Positions 1 through 6,130 are shown, counted from the stretch's first letter. The stretch: DNA of 6,339 nt from an uncultured bacterium (GCA_905214895.1 CAJMNP010000052.1:1-6339); one strand, 5' to 3'. Translations and numbers: made by a program. The notes: generated by a model not told the origin, from the letters alone.

Positions 1-50
1 AGCTCGCGACGAATGGGCTCGTCGTCCTCAACGATATAGATCAGCGCCAT
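1..50 (-). CDS. Response regulator, N-terminal fragment (runs off the window)
   Basis: Reading the minus strand from an ATG at 50-48 gives MALIYIVEDDEPIRRE, followed by two further bases before the window ends. A hydrophobic beta strand (LIYIV) followed by an acidic E-D-D cluster is the hallmark start of a CheY-like receiver domain, where the acidic pair helps bind Mg2+ next to the phosphorylated aspartate. A strong Shine-Dalgarno (GAGGGGAG at 66-59) lies 8 nt before the ATG, which fixes the start. The phospho-acceptor aspartate and any output domain lie outside the window, so the subfamily cannot be called; an OmpR-type transcription factor is common for this style of start. It is co-directional with the class IV-like gene upstream, separated by about 176 nt holding a possible promoter and hairpins. 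A partner histidine kinase would be expected further left but is not visible. Confidence 0.8.
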   Translation of the reverse strand, partial: MALIYIVEDDEPIRRE

Positions 51-87
51 GGATTACGCTCCCCTCTTAGTTGTCTTACAGCCATTA

Positions 88-124
88 TTGCCGCGAAGTC
101 GCCGGCACGCGCCTCGCGCGGCAA
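88..124 (-). repeat. Hairpin in the leader of the response regulator gene
   Basis: A perfect 8-bp inverted repeat, TTGCCGCG at 88-95 and CGCGGCAA at 117-124, encloses a 21-nt GC-rich loop that contains the palindrome GCCGGC. No T-run follows on either strand, so it is not a standard terminator. It lies in the expected 5' untranslated region of the response regulator, 22 nt upstream of its Shine-Dalgarno, and could shape mRNA stability or translation. A separate 10-bp palindrome, GTTCGCGAAC, lies at 140-149. Confidence 0.4.
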
Positions 125-180
125 CAAGGTGACAGAACTGTTCGCGAACGAAAGGTTCGACTCGCCCTCGCTCGCAACGG

Positions 181-228
181 GTGCGGGGATCAAATGATTA
201 TAAAATCCCCGCGCCAGAAAAATCATTT
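181..228 (-). repeat. Two interleaved inverted repeats at the end of the class IV-like gene
   Basis: Two perfect 8-bp inverted repeats overlap in an a-b-a'-b' order: GCGGGGAT (183-190) with ATCCCCGC (205-212), and AAATGATT (192-199) with AATCATTT (221-228). The last arm overlaps the TAA stop (229-227) of the upstream gene. Both stems cannot form as simple nested hairpins; they could form a pseudoknot or alternate. Neither hairpin is followed by a U-tract on the minus strand, so this is not a standard terminator. It may be an operator, an attenuator-like element or an mRNA end structure. Confidence 0.5.
197..202 (-). promoter_or_regulatory. Possible -10 box for the response regulator
   Basis: The minus strand carries a perfect TATAAT at 202-197, inside the loop of the GCGGGGAT/ATCCCCGC dyad. 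The hexamer 17 bp upstream is TGATTT (225-220), a poor -35 match, and there is no extended -10 TG. If used, transcription would start near 190 and leave a leader of about 140 nt before the response regulator ATG. The dyad arms on both sides of the -10 would be well placed for a repressor or activator. The box alone is moderate evidence. Confidence 0.35.
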
Positions 229-958
229 AGCGGCGGGCGCGGAGCTTTTCGTAACCGTCGGCGAAGAAGGTGACCATAGCAGCGTCCGCCTCGGCAGCGT
301 CGGCATCGGCAGCGGGAACCACGCCGTGCTCGTCGCTCACCAGAAACAAAGCACCCTTGAGCTGCGCGGGAATGTCTACGCGCGTGACCGAGATGCCCTT
401 GGTCTGGGCCAGCTGCTCGATGAGCGTCGCCGTACCGCACAGGCACTCGTCCGCCGGCGCCACAAAGGCCAGCTCTCCGTCGTTGACGGAAGCGAGCAAC
501 TCGGGTGCCACGCCGGTTTCGTCGGCCTCGGAGCGGGCCTCGGCAGAGCGGGCACGCAGCGCCTTGGCCGAAGTATCGGCCAGCGGCTCGTACTCGCCCA
601 CCGTCATGGCGGCATTGCCGTTGACGTCGATCACTAGCATGAGCACGCCGTCGTGCGCGGTGTAATCGCCCTCGGCAAGCGACCACTCAACGTGCTGCTT
701 GGCCCAGCTGAGCATGTTATGGGTAAGCGGTTCGCCCTGCACCAGACGCTCGGACAGCGCACGGATGTGACGGTTGAGCATGGGCACCTTTTTGTTGGAC
801 ATGCGCCAACGGCAGACAAGCGCGGGCTTGTCGAGCGTGAACTTCTCGACCGCCTCCTGATTGGCGCAAAAGTCCTCGTACGCACGCTGGTCCTCGGCAT
901 TGCCAAACAGCTCGGCATCATCAATCTGGGGCATGGTTGTACCTTTCGTGTTAGTCAT
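227..958 (-). CDS. Hypothetical protein, possible degenerate class IV aminotransferase-like fold
   Basis: A 243-aa soluble protein with no signal peptide or membrane segment; I do not recognise it as a named gene. Its layout recalls class IV PLP enzymes (branched-chain aminotransferase, aminodeoxychorismate lyase). VPMLNRHIRALSERL (58-72) resembles the N-terminal H-x-x-R-L segment. K132 stands 17 residues before G149 and is followed by PELL (152-155), as around the PLP lysine. NDGELAF (159-165), then CLCGTATLIEQLA (172-184), resembles the dG-x-L...LpGiTR stretch, and ALFLVSDEHGVVPA (203-216) resembles the 'EVFLTGTA..V.PV' strand. About 17 residues that normally hold the E...N-x-F motif seem missing, and the usual GIT is GTA, so activity is doubtful. 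Usual class IV length is about 270-360 aa. Two starts are possible: ATG at 958 (GAGG, 5 nt spacing) or ATG at 934 (AAAGG, 7 nt spacing, giving MPQIDDAEL...). Family membership is inference; that the gene is real is likely. Confidence 0.75.
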   Translation of the reverse strand: MTNTKGTTMPQIDDAELFGNAEDQRAYEDFCANQEAVEKFTLDKPALVCRWRMSNKKVPMLNRHIRALSERLVQGEPLTHNMLSWAKQHVEWSLAEGDYTAHDGVLMLVIDVNGNAAMTVGEYEPLADTSAKALRARSAEARSEADETGVAPELLASVNDGELAFVAPADECLCGTATLIEQLAQTKGISVTRVDIPAQLKGALFLVSDEHGVVPAADADAAEADAAMVTFFADGYEKLRARR

Positions 959-975
959 TCCGTCCTCTTATACCA

Positions 976-1010
976 AAAAGACGGCCCTCCAAACGGAGCA
1001 GCCGTCTTTT
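976..1010 (-). terminator. Intrinsic terminator of purH
   Basis: A perfect 10-bp inverted repeat, AAAAGACGGC (976-985) with GCCGTCTTTT (1001-1010), encloses an inner 4-bp stem CTCC/GGAG (987-990/995-998) with an AAAC loop. On the minus strand the stem ends in TTTTT (979-975), giving a classic Rho-independent terminator 29 nt after the purH stop. The A/T ends make it nearly symmetric, so it could act on both strands. It sits only 17 nt before the ATG at 958 of the next gene. Confidence 0.88.
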
Positions 1011-1039
1011 GCGGAGATTATTTTGTCCCAAGGCGGAAC

Positions 1040-2647
1040 TTAGTGGCGGAAGTGGCGAGCGCCCGTAAACACCATAGCAATATTGTGCTCATTGCAGGCC
1101 TGGATGCTCTCGTCGTCGCGCTTGGAGCCGCCGGGCTGGATGATGCAGGTCACGCCGTGTGCGGCAAGCACGTCGACGTTGTCGCGGAACGGGAAGAACG
1201 CGTCGCTTGCGCAGGCAAAGCCGCCCTTCTCCACGCCCTCGCGCTCGCAGAAGTCCTCGGCGCGCTCGCAGGCAAGCAGCGCGGAGTCAACGCGGTTGGG
1301 CTGACCGGGGCCCATGCCAATGCCGGCCTTGCCCTTGGAGACCAGAATGGCGTTGGACTTAACGCCCTTGCAGACCTTCCAGGCAAACTCAAGCTCGGCC
1401 ATCTCGGCATCGGTGGGCTTGCGGTCGGTGGGGAACGTAAAGGTCGCGGGGTCCTCGGTCACGTGGTCGACCTCCTGCACCAGCATGCCGCCATCGATGG
1501 AGCGCAGCTCCACCTTGGCGCCGTGGTCCACGCCGCCGGTAGCCAGCACGCGCAGGTTGGGGCGCTTGGCCATGCGCTCGAGCGCCTCGGCGGTGTAACT
1601 CGGGGCGATGATGACCTCAACGAACTGCTTGTTCTGATCGGCAAAGTGCTCAACCAACTCAAAGGGAACCTCGCGGTTGCAAGCGATGATGCCGCCAAAG
1701 GCGCTCTTGGGATCGCAGGCAAAAGCGCGGTCGTAGGCAGCCGTGATGTCCTCGGCAACGGCGGAACCGCAGGGGTTCTGGTGCTTGAGGATCACACAGG
1801 CAGGCTCGTCGAACTCGCGGACCAGGTTCCAAGCGGCGTCGGCGTCCAGATAGTTGTTGTAGCTGAGCGGCTTGCCCTGAATCTGCTCGGAGCCAACGAG
1901 CGGGAACTGCGAGCTCGCGGTGTTCTCGCAGCCCTCGGCAAAGCGATAGACCGTGGCCTTTTGCTGCGGGTTCTCGCCATAGCGCAGGTCGTCGACCTTC
2001 TCGAGCGAAACCTCGAGCTTGGCAGAGGTGTCCGCCACGTCGCTTGCCTGGGCGGCAAGCCAACGGGAGATAGCCGTGTCGTAGGCGGCGGTGGTCTGGT
2101 AGACCTTCACCTGCAGACGACGACGGGTGGAAAGCGTGGTGCAGCCACCGGTCTCGTGCATCTCGGCCAGGACGGCGTCGTAGTCGGCCGGATCGGAGAT
2201 GACGGTAACGCTCGCGGCGTTCTTGGCGGCAGAGCGCAGCATGGAGGGGCCACCGATGTCGATGTGCTCGATGGCATCCGCAAAGGTGACCTCGGGGTTG
2301 GCAACGGTCTTCTCGAACTCGTACAGGTTGACGACGACCAGGTCGATCAGCTTAATGCCGTGCTGAGCGGCTTCCTGCATGTGCTGCTCGGAATCGCGAC
2401 GGGCAAGCAGCGCGCCGTGAACCTTGGGATGCAGCGTCTTGACGCGGCCGTCCATCATCTCGGGATAGCCCGTAAACTCCTCGATGGGGGTTACGGGAAC
2501 GCCCGCGTCCTCGATGGCACGAGCCGTGCCGCCCGTAGAGATGATCTCGACGCCAAAGTCGTCAACCAGCGTCCGTGCGAAATCGACGACGCCCGTCTTA
2601 TCGGTAACCGAGATCAACGCGCGTGCGATCTTCACATCAGATCCCAT
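1040..2647 (-). CDS. purH: Bifunctional AICAR formyltransferase / IMP cyclohydrolase
   Basis: A complete 535-aa PurH (the E. coli enzyme is about 529 aa). It catalyses the last two steps of de novo purine synthesis in the cytoplasm: AICAR plus 10-formyl-THF to FAICAR, then ring closure to IMP. The N-terminal cyclohydrolase domain (about 5-200) shows the methylglyoxal-synthase-like fold with STGGTAR (37-43), TLHPKVHG (71-78), IDIGGP (129-134) and AAYD (187-190). The C-terminal transformylase domain (about 215-535) shows LRYGENPQQ (221-229), KPLSYNN (259-265), the catalytic pair K288-H289 in [13 protein letters not shown] (315-320), KSNAI (430-434), ASDAFFPF (480-487), IQPGGS (503-508) and the terminal RHFRH. 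The start is fixed by GGAGG (2657-2653), 5 nt before the ATG. No other pur gene is adjacent, so it is a stand-alone unit ending at the terminator at 976-1010. No riboswitch was recognised upstream. All key residues appear intact. Confidence 0.98.
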   Translation of the reverse strand: MGSDVKIARALISVTDKTGVVDFARTLVDDFGVEIISTGGTARAIEDAGVPVTPIEEFTGYPEMMDGRVKTLHPKVHGALLARRDSEQHMQEAAQHGIKLIDLVVVNLYEFEKTVANPEVTFADAIEHIDIGGPSMLRSAAKNAASVTVISDPADYDAVLAEMHETGGCTTLSTRRRLQVKVYQTTAAYDTAISRWLAAQASDVADTSAKLEVSLEKVDDLRYGENPQQKATVYRFAEGCENTASSQFPLVGSEQIQGKPLSYNNYLDADAAWNLVREFDEPACVILKHQNPCGSAVAEDITAAYDRAFACDPKSAFGGIIACNREVPFELVEHFADQNKQFVEVIIAPSYTAEALERMAKRPNLRVLATGGVDHGAKVELRSIDGGMLVQEVDHVTEDPATFTFPTDRKPTDAEMAELEFAWKVCKGVKSNAILVSKGKAGIGMGPGQPNRVDSALLACERAEDFCEREGVEKGGFACASDAFFPFRDNVDVLAAHGVTCIIQPGGSKRDDESIQACNEHNIAMVFTGARHFRH

Positions 2648-2924
2648 GCAGTCCTCCTGTCTGGTACGCCGCCGTGCTCTGTGAGTCGGTGATACGTCGA
2701 TCTGCAGCGCTCGCGCAGCGGCATTGAAAATACTGATTTAATGTAGCGCATCGAGCGCATCGATGCACCCCGCAACGCACGGCTGTGCAGAAAAAGTTTG
2801 CGAGCGGAGGGGATGGACACGGCATCGGGCACGGTGAGTTCATGGAACACAGGGGCACCATAATTAGATGCCAATAGCGTGGTAGAACTGTGCTCGATAT
2901 GCATCCGCAAAAGAAAGAGGCACC
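2648..2924. promoter_or_regulatory. Divergent intergenic region, purH / GNAT
   Basis: 277 bp between two divergent start codons; promoters for both genes should lie here, but no convincing -35/-10 pair is visible. The most AT-rich stretch toward purH is 2724-2745. On the plus strand, CATAAT at 2859-2864 is a possible weak -10 for the acetyltransferase. A 9-bp tandem repeat, GCGCATCGA x2 (2746-2763), overlaps the perfect palindrome GCATCGATGC (2757-2766), and a small hairpin GCAC-GGCT-GTGC follows at 2777-2788. These could be operator sites. Minus-strand reading frames through this interval show no protein-like features. Confidence 0.4.
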
Positions 2925-3566
2925 ATGGTCTCGCGGGTTCTCTACCGACCGTTTGATACCGAAGACTTCGACGCCATCGCGCTGATTCTGCAGCAGCTTT
3001 GGCACAACAATTCGGATAACGATGAGTACAACCGCCTCGAGGCCACGTGCGACCTTGCCTACTGCCTTTCGTCCTCGACGTTTTCGCAGGTTGCCGTAAT
3101 CGACGGTCAGGCGCGTGGCATTGCGCTCGCGCGTGCGGGACAGAGCTCCGGCGCCACCGTCAAGGAACATTGGATGGATACCGAACGCGCGCTGCTATCG
3201 CAGATGCGCGAGCTGGAGCCCGATGTCTGCGCCGAGTACCTCTCATTTGTGCGCGCAACCATCCGAACCAACAACCGCCTGCTCGAGAGCAGCCCGTTGC
3301 CGCACGACAACGAGGTCACGCTGCTTGCCGTTGATCGAGATGTCCACGGCCTGGGCGTTGGCTCGGTGTTGCTCGATGCCGCGGTCTCGTACCTTTCCTC
3401 GCGCGGGGCGACAAGGGCGCACCTGTACACCGACTCCAACTGCTCTTGGAAGTTTTACGAGCTGCACGGCTTTAAGCGCGCGGCCACGCACCGCGCCAAC
3501 CGCGAGGAACGCCGCCACGCCATGCCGCGCGAAAGCTTCCTCTACGAGCTGGACCTAACCGTCTAG
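2925..3566 (+). CDS. GNAT-family N-acetyltransferase
   Basis: A 213-aa soluble protein predicted to transfer an acetyl group from acetyl-CoA to an amine; the substrate is unknown. The core GNAT motif A is at about 130-157: strand EVTLLAVD (130-137), then HGLGVGSVLLDAA (141-153), where HGLGVG stands for the R/Q-x-x-G-x-G pyrophosphate-binding loop with H in the R/Q position. Motif B follows with HLYTDSNCSWKFYELHGFKRA (166-186), the typical 'N..a...Y...GF' strand and helix. The N-terminal half (1-125) is longer than in minimal GNATs of about 150 aa and includes YRPFDTEDFDAI (7-18), a usual first strand and helix. The start is supported by AGAGG (2916-2920) 4 nt upstream. It stands alone, divergent from purH and convergent with the DUF2207 gene. 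No clear terminator follows on the plus strand. Confidence 0.9.
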   Translation: MVSRVLYRPFDTEDFDAIALILQQLWHNNSDNDEYNRLEATCDLAYCLSSSTFSQVAVIDGQARGIALARAGQSSGATVKEHWMDTERALLSQMRELEPDVCAEYLSFVRATIRTNNRLLESSPLPHDNEVTLLAVDRDVHGLGVGSVLLDAAVSYLSSRGATRAHLYTDSNCSWKFYELHGFKRAATHRANREERRHAMPRESFLYELDLTV

Positions 3567-3583
3567 GCCCAGCAACCATACCT

Positions 3584-3649
3584 AGTCATTTAAGTCTATC
3601 CCCAATGACTGATCCCCAACGACTGGTCATTTAAGTCTGTCCCCAATGA
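3584..3649. repeat. Pair of 24-bp direct repeats, REP-like
   Basis: The 24-mer starting GTCATTTAAGTCT and ending CCCCAATGA occurs at 3585-3608 and 3626-3649 with one mismatch (A/G at the fourteenth base). A third partial copy of its right half, CCCCAACGACTGG, lies between them (3614-3626). Each copy has inverted ends; copy 1 gives a 7-bp stem AGTCATT/AATGACT (3584-3590 with 3604-3610) around a 13-nt loop. On the minus strand the core reads GGGGACAGACTTAAATGAC. Short repeats of this kind, close to genes and able to form small hairpins, resemble REP elements mobilised by RAYT transposases. No transposase is in the window, so the link is inference. Confidence 0.6.
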
Positions 3650-3675
3650 GTAGCCTAGGGAGTCTGCAAATAGCC

Positions 3676-3904
3676 GTGGGCAAAAAACATCAAATATGAG
3701 TACTGTTACCTTTTTAGTAGCAGCGATTTGGGGCATTTTGAGGCTTTTAGACACGGCGGTCAGCCGGGCGAGCTAACGTATTTCCTCAAATGTTCAATAA
3801 AAGTGGCCCCTAACGAGAAATACTCTCATTAGGGGCCGGTAATTAAGCGCAAATTAATGCAACCATTTCGGCAACAGTACTCATATTTGCCATTTTTTGC
3901 CCAC
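3676..3904. mobile_element. MITE-like element with 35-bp imperfect terminal inverted repeats
   Basis: The left end (3676-3710) and right end (3870-3904) are reverse complements over 35 bp with only four mismatches: three at 3688-3690 and one at 3708. The shared core is CAAATATGAGTACTGTT at 3691-3707. The 229-bp span holds no protein-coding frame. Inside are a second inverted repeat, TTTGAGG (3737-3743) with CCTCAAA (3784-3790), and a strong hairpin at 3805-3837. Size, AT-rich ends and lack of coding capacity fit a miniature inverted-repeat transposable element. I found no convincing target-site duplication at the edges, so an old insertion or a conserved structured RNA gene remain alternatives. 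Confidence 0.55.
3805..3837 (-). terminator. Terminator-like hairpin inside the MITE-like element
   Basis: GGCCCCTAA (3805-3813) pairs perfectly with TTAGGGGCC (3829-3837). An inner stem GAGA/TCTC (3815-3818 with 3824-3827) is separated from it by one mismatch and closes a 5-nt loop. Reading the minus strand, the stem is followed by ACTTTTATT, a moderate U-tract. It could back up the main terminator of the DUF2207 gene or end a transcript of the element itself. The plus strand lacks a U-tract here. Confidence 0.55.
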
Positions 3905-3906
3905 TG

Positions 3907-3924
3907 CCCCTTCCGATGGAGGGG
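3907..3924. repeat. Small hairpin beside the MITE-like element
   Basis: CCCCTTC (3907-3913) pairs with GGAGGGG (3918-3924) around a CGAT loop, with one G-T wobble. It abuts the right end of the MITE-like element. No T-run follows, and its role is unknown. Confidence 0.3.
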
Positions 3925-3965
3925 ACTACGGGCAAAAGCGGGAGGATCGGCGCATTTTGGCACAT

Positions 3966-4013
3966 AAAAAGGGGATGGGCTTTCCCCGACGGCTGTCGAG
4001 AAAAGCCCATCCC
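3966..4013 (-). terminator. Intrinsic terminator of the DUF2207 gene
   Basis: A perfect 12-bp inverted repeat, GGGATGGGCTTT (3972-3983) with AAAGCCCATCCC (4002-4013), encloses an inner stem CGAC/GTCG (3987-3990 with 3995-3998) and a GGCT loop. On the minus strand the stem is followed by CTTTTTATG (T-run at 3970-3966). It lies 14 nt after the stop of the DUF2207 gene and is a textbook Rho-independent terminator. Confidence 0.92.
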
Positions 4014-4027
4014 ATAGCTTACGACCG

Positions 4028-5974
4028 TTAGAACGTTCCGCCGCCGCCTCCGCCGACGCCGCCGCCTCCGCCGCCGCCCGAGAAGCCACCGCCTCCGCCG
4101 CCACCCGAGCTGTCCGAGCTCGACGCGAGCTCACGGATGCTCTCGTGATACACGCCATCGAATGAATCCATCGGCGACTCGTTGCCGTAATGATGGTAGT
4201 ACCACCAGTAGCAGGGATAATTGTCGTAGAAACCGTCGGCCTCGCGCACCTCAGGCGGTACGGCCTCGGCAAGCTGACGCAGGACTTCCTTCGAAACGCC
4301 CAGCGCCGCACCCATCACCAGAAGTTTATTCCACAGGACCAGATCGCCGGGGACGGCTTCCTTTAGGCGCGTGAAGTCCTCGAGCCAATGCTTAAGCGCC
4401 TTGCATCGAGCCGCCACCTCGGCGCCCTCCGGCGTAAAGCGGCGGAACGTAAGGCCCACGCCAATACCCACCAGCACAATCGGCACCGAGATAACCGCGG
4501 CGATAATGTTCGCCTGTGCGCCGTCGGTAAAGAAGATGGATCCCACGGGAACAAAGGCGATCAGGATACCAAGAACCAGACAAAACACCATTGCGACAAT
4601 GCCGTCCGAGGCAACGTACTCGCTATCGGCCAGCTTGCCCTTAACGGTGTTCTGATAGTCCTCGAGTTTGTCGCCCACGGGCGTAGCGTGCTGCTTAACG
4701 TAGTGCTGCAGCTCGTCAAACGTGCGCGAGCGATCACCGTTCTCGTCGGGCTTAGCACCGGCAAAGAAGACCTTGAGCACCATGCGGTCAATGCCCTTGG
4801 CCGACTTCCAGCCCACATCACTCACCGTCACGCGATACGTCTGCTCTTCTTTTTCGCGCCCCAACAGACCCTTCTTGGCCTTGGTCACGGTCGCCTGTTC
4901 CAGCTTGATCACACGGTCGTCGGTGAGCTTCATGAGCGTGGCGATATATGCCTGATCGGGCACCTCGTTCCAGCTCATGAGGGCCGAAAGCACGGCGGGA
5001 TGGTCGGCCGAAGGTACATCGCGGAAATATTCGTCCTGGAAAAGCGGCTTGGGTTTGCGACGGCGCAGCTTGAGCACAACGATTGTGCCGGTAAATGCCA
5101 CCGCCGCGACAACACTTAGCACGGCAAGTGCATTGGCAATCATGCGAGCGTGAGCGCGGCGGGCGTTAGCCTCGTCGGCCCATGCCTTCTCCTCGCTCAG
5201 GATCGTCGACATGCGCTCTTCGCCCGAAGCGGCAAGCTGCGGCACCCAATCGCTGGGGAAGGCGATGCGCGCCTCGGCGAATTCGCCCTCATGCACGCAG
5301 GGAATGGTATAGGTGACCATGGGCTCGTCCACATCGAGCGACACGTCGCCCGTCAGCGGGCCGTGGCCCCATGCACGGAAGTTATCGCCCTTGATGGCCG
5401 CCGTCCCGGCGGCAGCATTTGCGAAGTACACTTCCATCTCGACATCGTCGGAATCCGCGGACCAGCCGTCGCCCACAAACTTCCAGTAGAGCTCGGCGGT
5501 ATCGGCCCAATTCATAACCGCACCGGTCATGGTGTAGCTCACATAATAGATCGCGCTGTCGCCGCTCTCGTGGGGGCTGAAAACCTTGATCTTTACGCCG
5601 CCGTCGGACTGCTCAACCGTATAGACGCCGCTGTCGCCTTTGTTTGCGCTGTCGACCTTGTTAAACGCGGTGTCGTCTTCCTCGACGCTCAACACATTGA
5701 CGCCCGCCGCGCCGCCCTGCTGGTTGGTGCCCGCATTGATCTCCCAAAACACGCCGTTGATGTCGTCGTCGAAATCGAACTGGCGTCCCTCGACAACGGT
5801 CAGCGATCCATCGGCCTCGACCGTGGCACCGATATAGGTTTGGGTCATGGAGTAGCCGTCGGCGTGGGCGGCGACAGGCAGCAGCAGCAACGCAAACGCG
5901 ACAAACGCGCAGACGGAAACGAATCGCGCAAACAAGCGGCGCTGCCGGCAGGCATTGGCAACGGGGGCGTTCAT
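4028..5974 (-). CDS. DUF2207 family membrane protein with glycine-rich tail
   Basis: A 648-aa envelope protein of the DUF2207 family (predicted membrane proteins of unknown function). Visible parts: a signal peptide (1-38: basic QRR, a hydrophobic run 14-35, cleavage likely after AHA38); the extracellular DUF2207 domain (about 40-245), including FWEIN (76-80) and the typical ELYWKFVGDGW (161-171); a membrane segment (279-301) followed by the basic stop-transfer KLRRRKPK; a cytoplasmic region (about 303-455); two more membrane segments (456-482 and 487-509); a helical region (515-575); an aromatic cluster (582-597, FYDNYPCYWWYYHHYG); and a C-terminal tail with 20 glycines in its last 25 residues, ending GGTF. 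Such glycine tails are a known feature of the family. The start at 5974 is chosen because AAAGGA (5987-5982) lies 7 nt upstream and the signal peptide begins there; the frame is open to 6094, but the extra 40 residues have no signal character and cover repeats. It is monocistronic, with a terminator at 3966-4013. Its function is not known. Confidence 0.93.
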   Translation of the reverse strand: MNAPVANACRQRRLFARFVSVCAFVAFALLLLPVAAHADGYSMTQTYIGATVEADGSLTVVEGRQFDFDDDINGVFWEINAGTNQQGGAAGVNVLSVEEDDTAFNKVDSANKGDSGVYTVEQSDGGVKIKVFSPHESGDSAIYYVSYTMTGAVMNWADTAELYWKFVGDGWSADSDDVEMEVYFANAAAGTAAIKGDNFRAWGHGPLTGDVSLDVDEPMVTYTIPCVHEGEFAEARIAFPSDWVPQLAASGEERMSTILSEEKAWADEANARRAHARMIANALAVLSVVAAVAFTGTIVVLKLRRRKPKPLFQDEYFRDVPSADHPAVLSALMSWNEVPDQAYIATLMKLTDDRVIKLEQATVTKAKKGLLGREKEEQTYRVTVSDVGWKSAKGIDRMVLKVFFAGAKPDENGDRSRTFDELQHYVKQHATPVGDKLEDYQNTVKGKLADSEYVASDGIVAMVFCLVLGILIAFVPVGSIFFTDGAQANIIAAVISVPIVLVGIGVGLTFRRFTPEGAEVAARCKALKHWLEDFTRLKEAVPGDLVLWNKLLVMGAALGVSKEVLRQLAEAVPPEVREADGFYDNYPCYWWYYHHYGNESPMDSFDGVYHESIRELASSSDSSGGGGGGGFSGGGGGGGVGGGGGGTF

Positions 5975-6130
5975 AGGCACATCCTTTGTCTGTAAAACCA
6001 ACATCGCCATTGTCCCACGTTTGCGGGCACACATGACGAATATCTGGGCCAACGGAACGTCAAATGGGACAAAAGTCCCACCCGAGTCTGGCACTTAGGG
6101 ACGTTCCTTATCTGCCGGCAATTTGGGACA
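5975..6130. repeat. Dyad-rich leader and repeat region upstream of the DUF2207 gene
   Basis: This stretch carries many short inverted motifs built on GGGAC/GTCCC: TGTCCCA (6011-6017), a perfect hairpin TGGGAC-AAAA-GTCCCA (6065-6080), GGGAC at 6098-6102, and TGGGACA (6124-6130). A larger stem GGAACGT (6054-6060) with ACGTTCC (6101-6107) encloses the hairpin, and an 8-bp palindrome TGCCGGCA follows at 6113-6120. It resembles a REP-type repeat cluster. The DUF2207 promoter should be here; TTGACG (6063-6058, minus) is a good -35, but the best -10 below it (TATTCG, 6042-6037) has only 15-bp spacing and is weak. Confidence 0.45.

Noticed and set aside
154..163. GGTTCGACTC, similar to a tRNA T-loop
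   Set aside because: The flanking bases do not form a T-stem, and no acceptor or anticodon arm is present.
41..226. A 61-codon minus-strand frame starting right after the stop of the class IV-like gene (TAAATG) and overlapping the response regulator start
   Set aside because: There is no Shine-Dalgarno, the sequence is unlike a structured protein, and it runs through the probable promoter and hairpins; coincidental frame is the simpler reading.
653..2692. A 679-codon open frame on the plus strand opposite purH
   Set aside because: It lies antisense to a fully recognisable purH, crosses the terminator, has a low-complexity G/A/V/L-rich composition and matches no family; long antisense frames are common opposite GC-rich genes.
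2648..2760. Possible purine or ZTP riboswitch upstream of purH
   Set aside because: The conserved core bases of these riboswitches were not found in the leader.
2637..3170. Minus-strand frames of 92 and 177 codons across the purH/GNAT intergenic region
   Set aside because: They overlap the start of purH and the antisense of the acetyltransferase and show no motif.
3584..3649. Start of a CRISPR array
   Set aside because: There are only two 24-bp copies, with a 17-bp gap that itself repeats part of the unit; no spacers of even length and no cas genes.
5975..6094. A 40-residue N-terminal extension of the DUF2207 protein
   Set aside because: The downstream ATG at 5974 has a good Shine-Dalgarno and a proper signal peptide right after it, while the extension runs through the repeat cluster.
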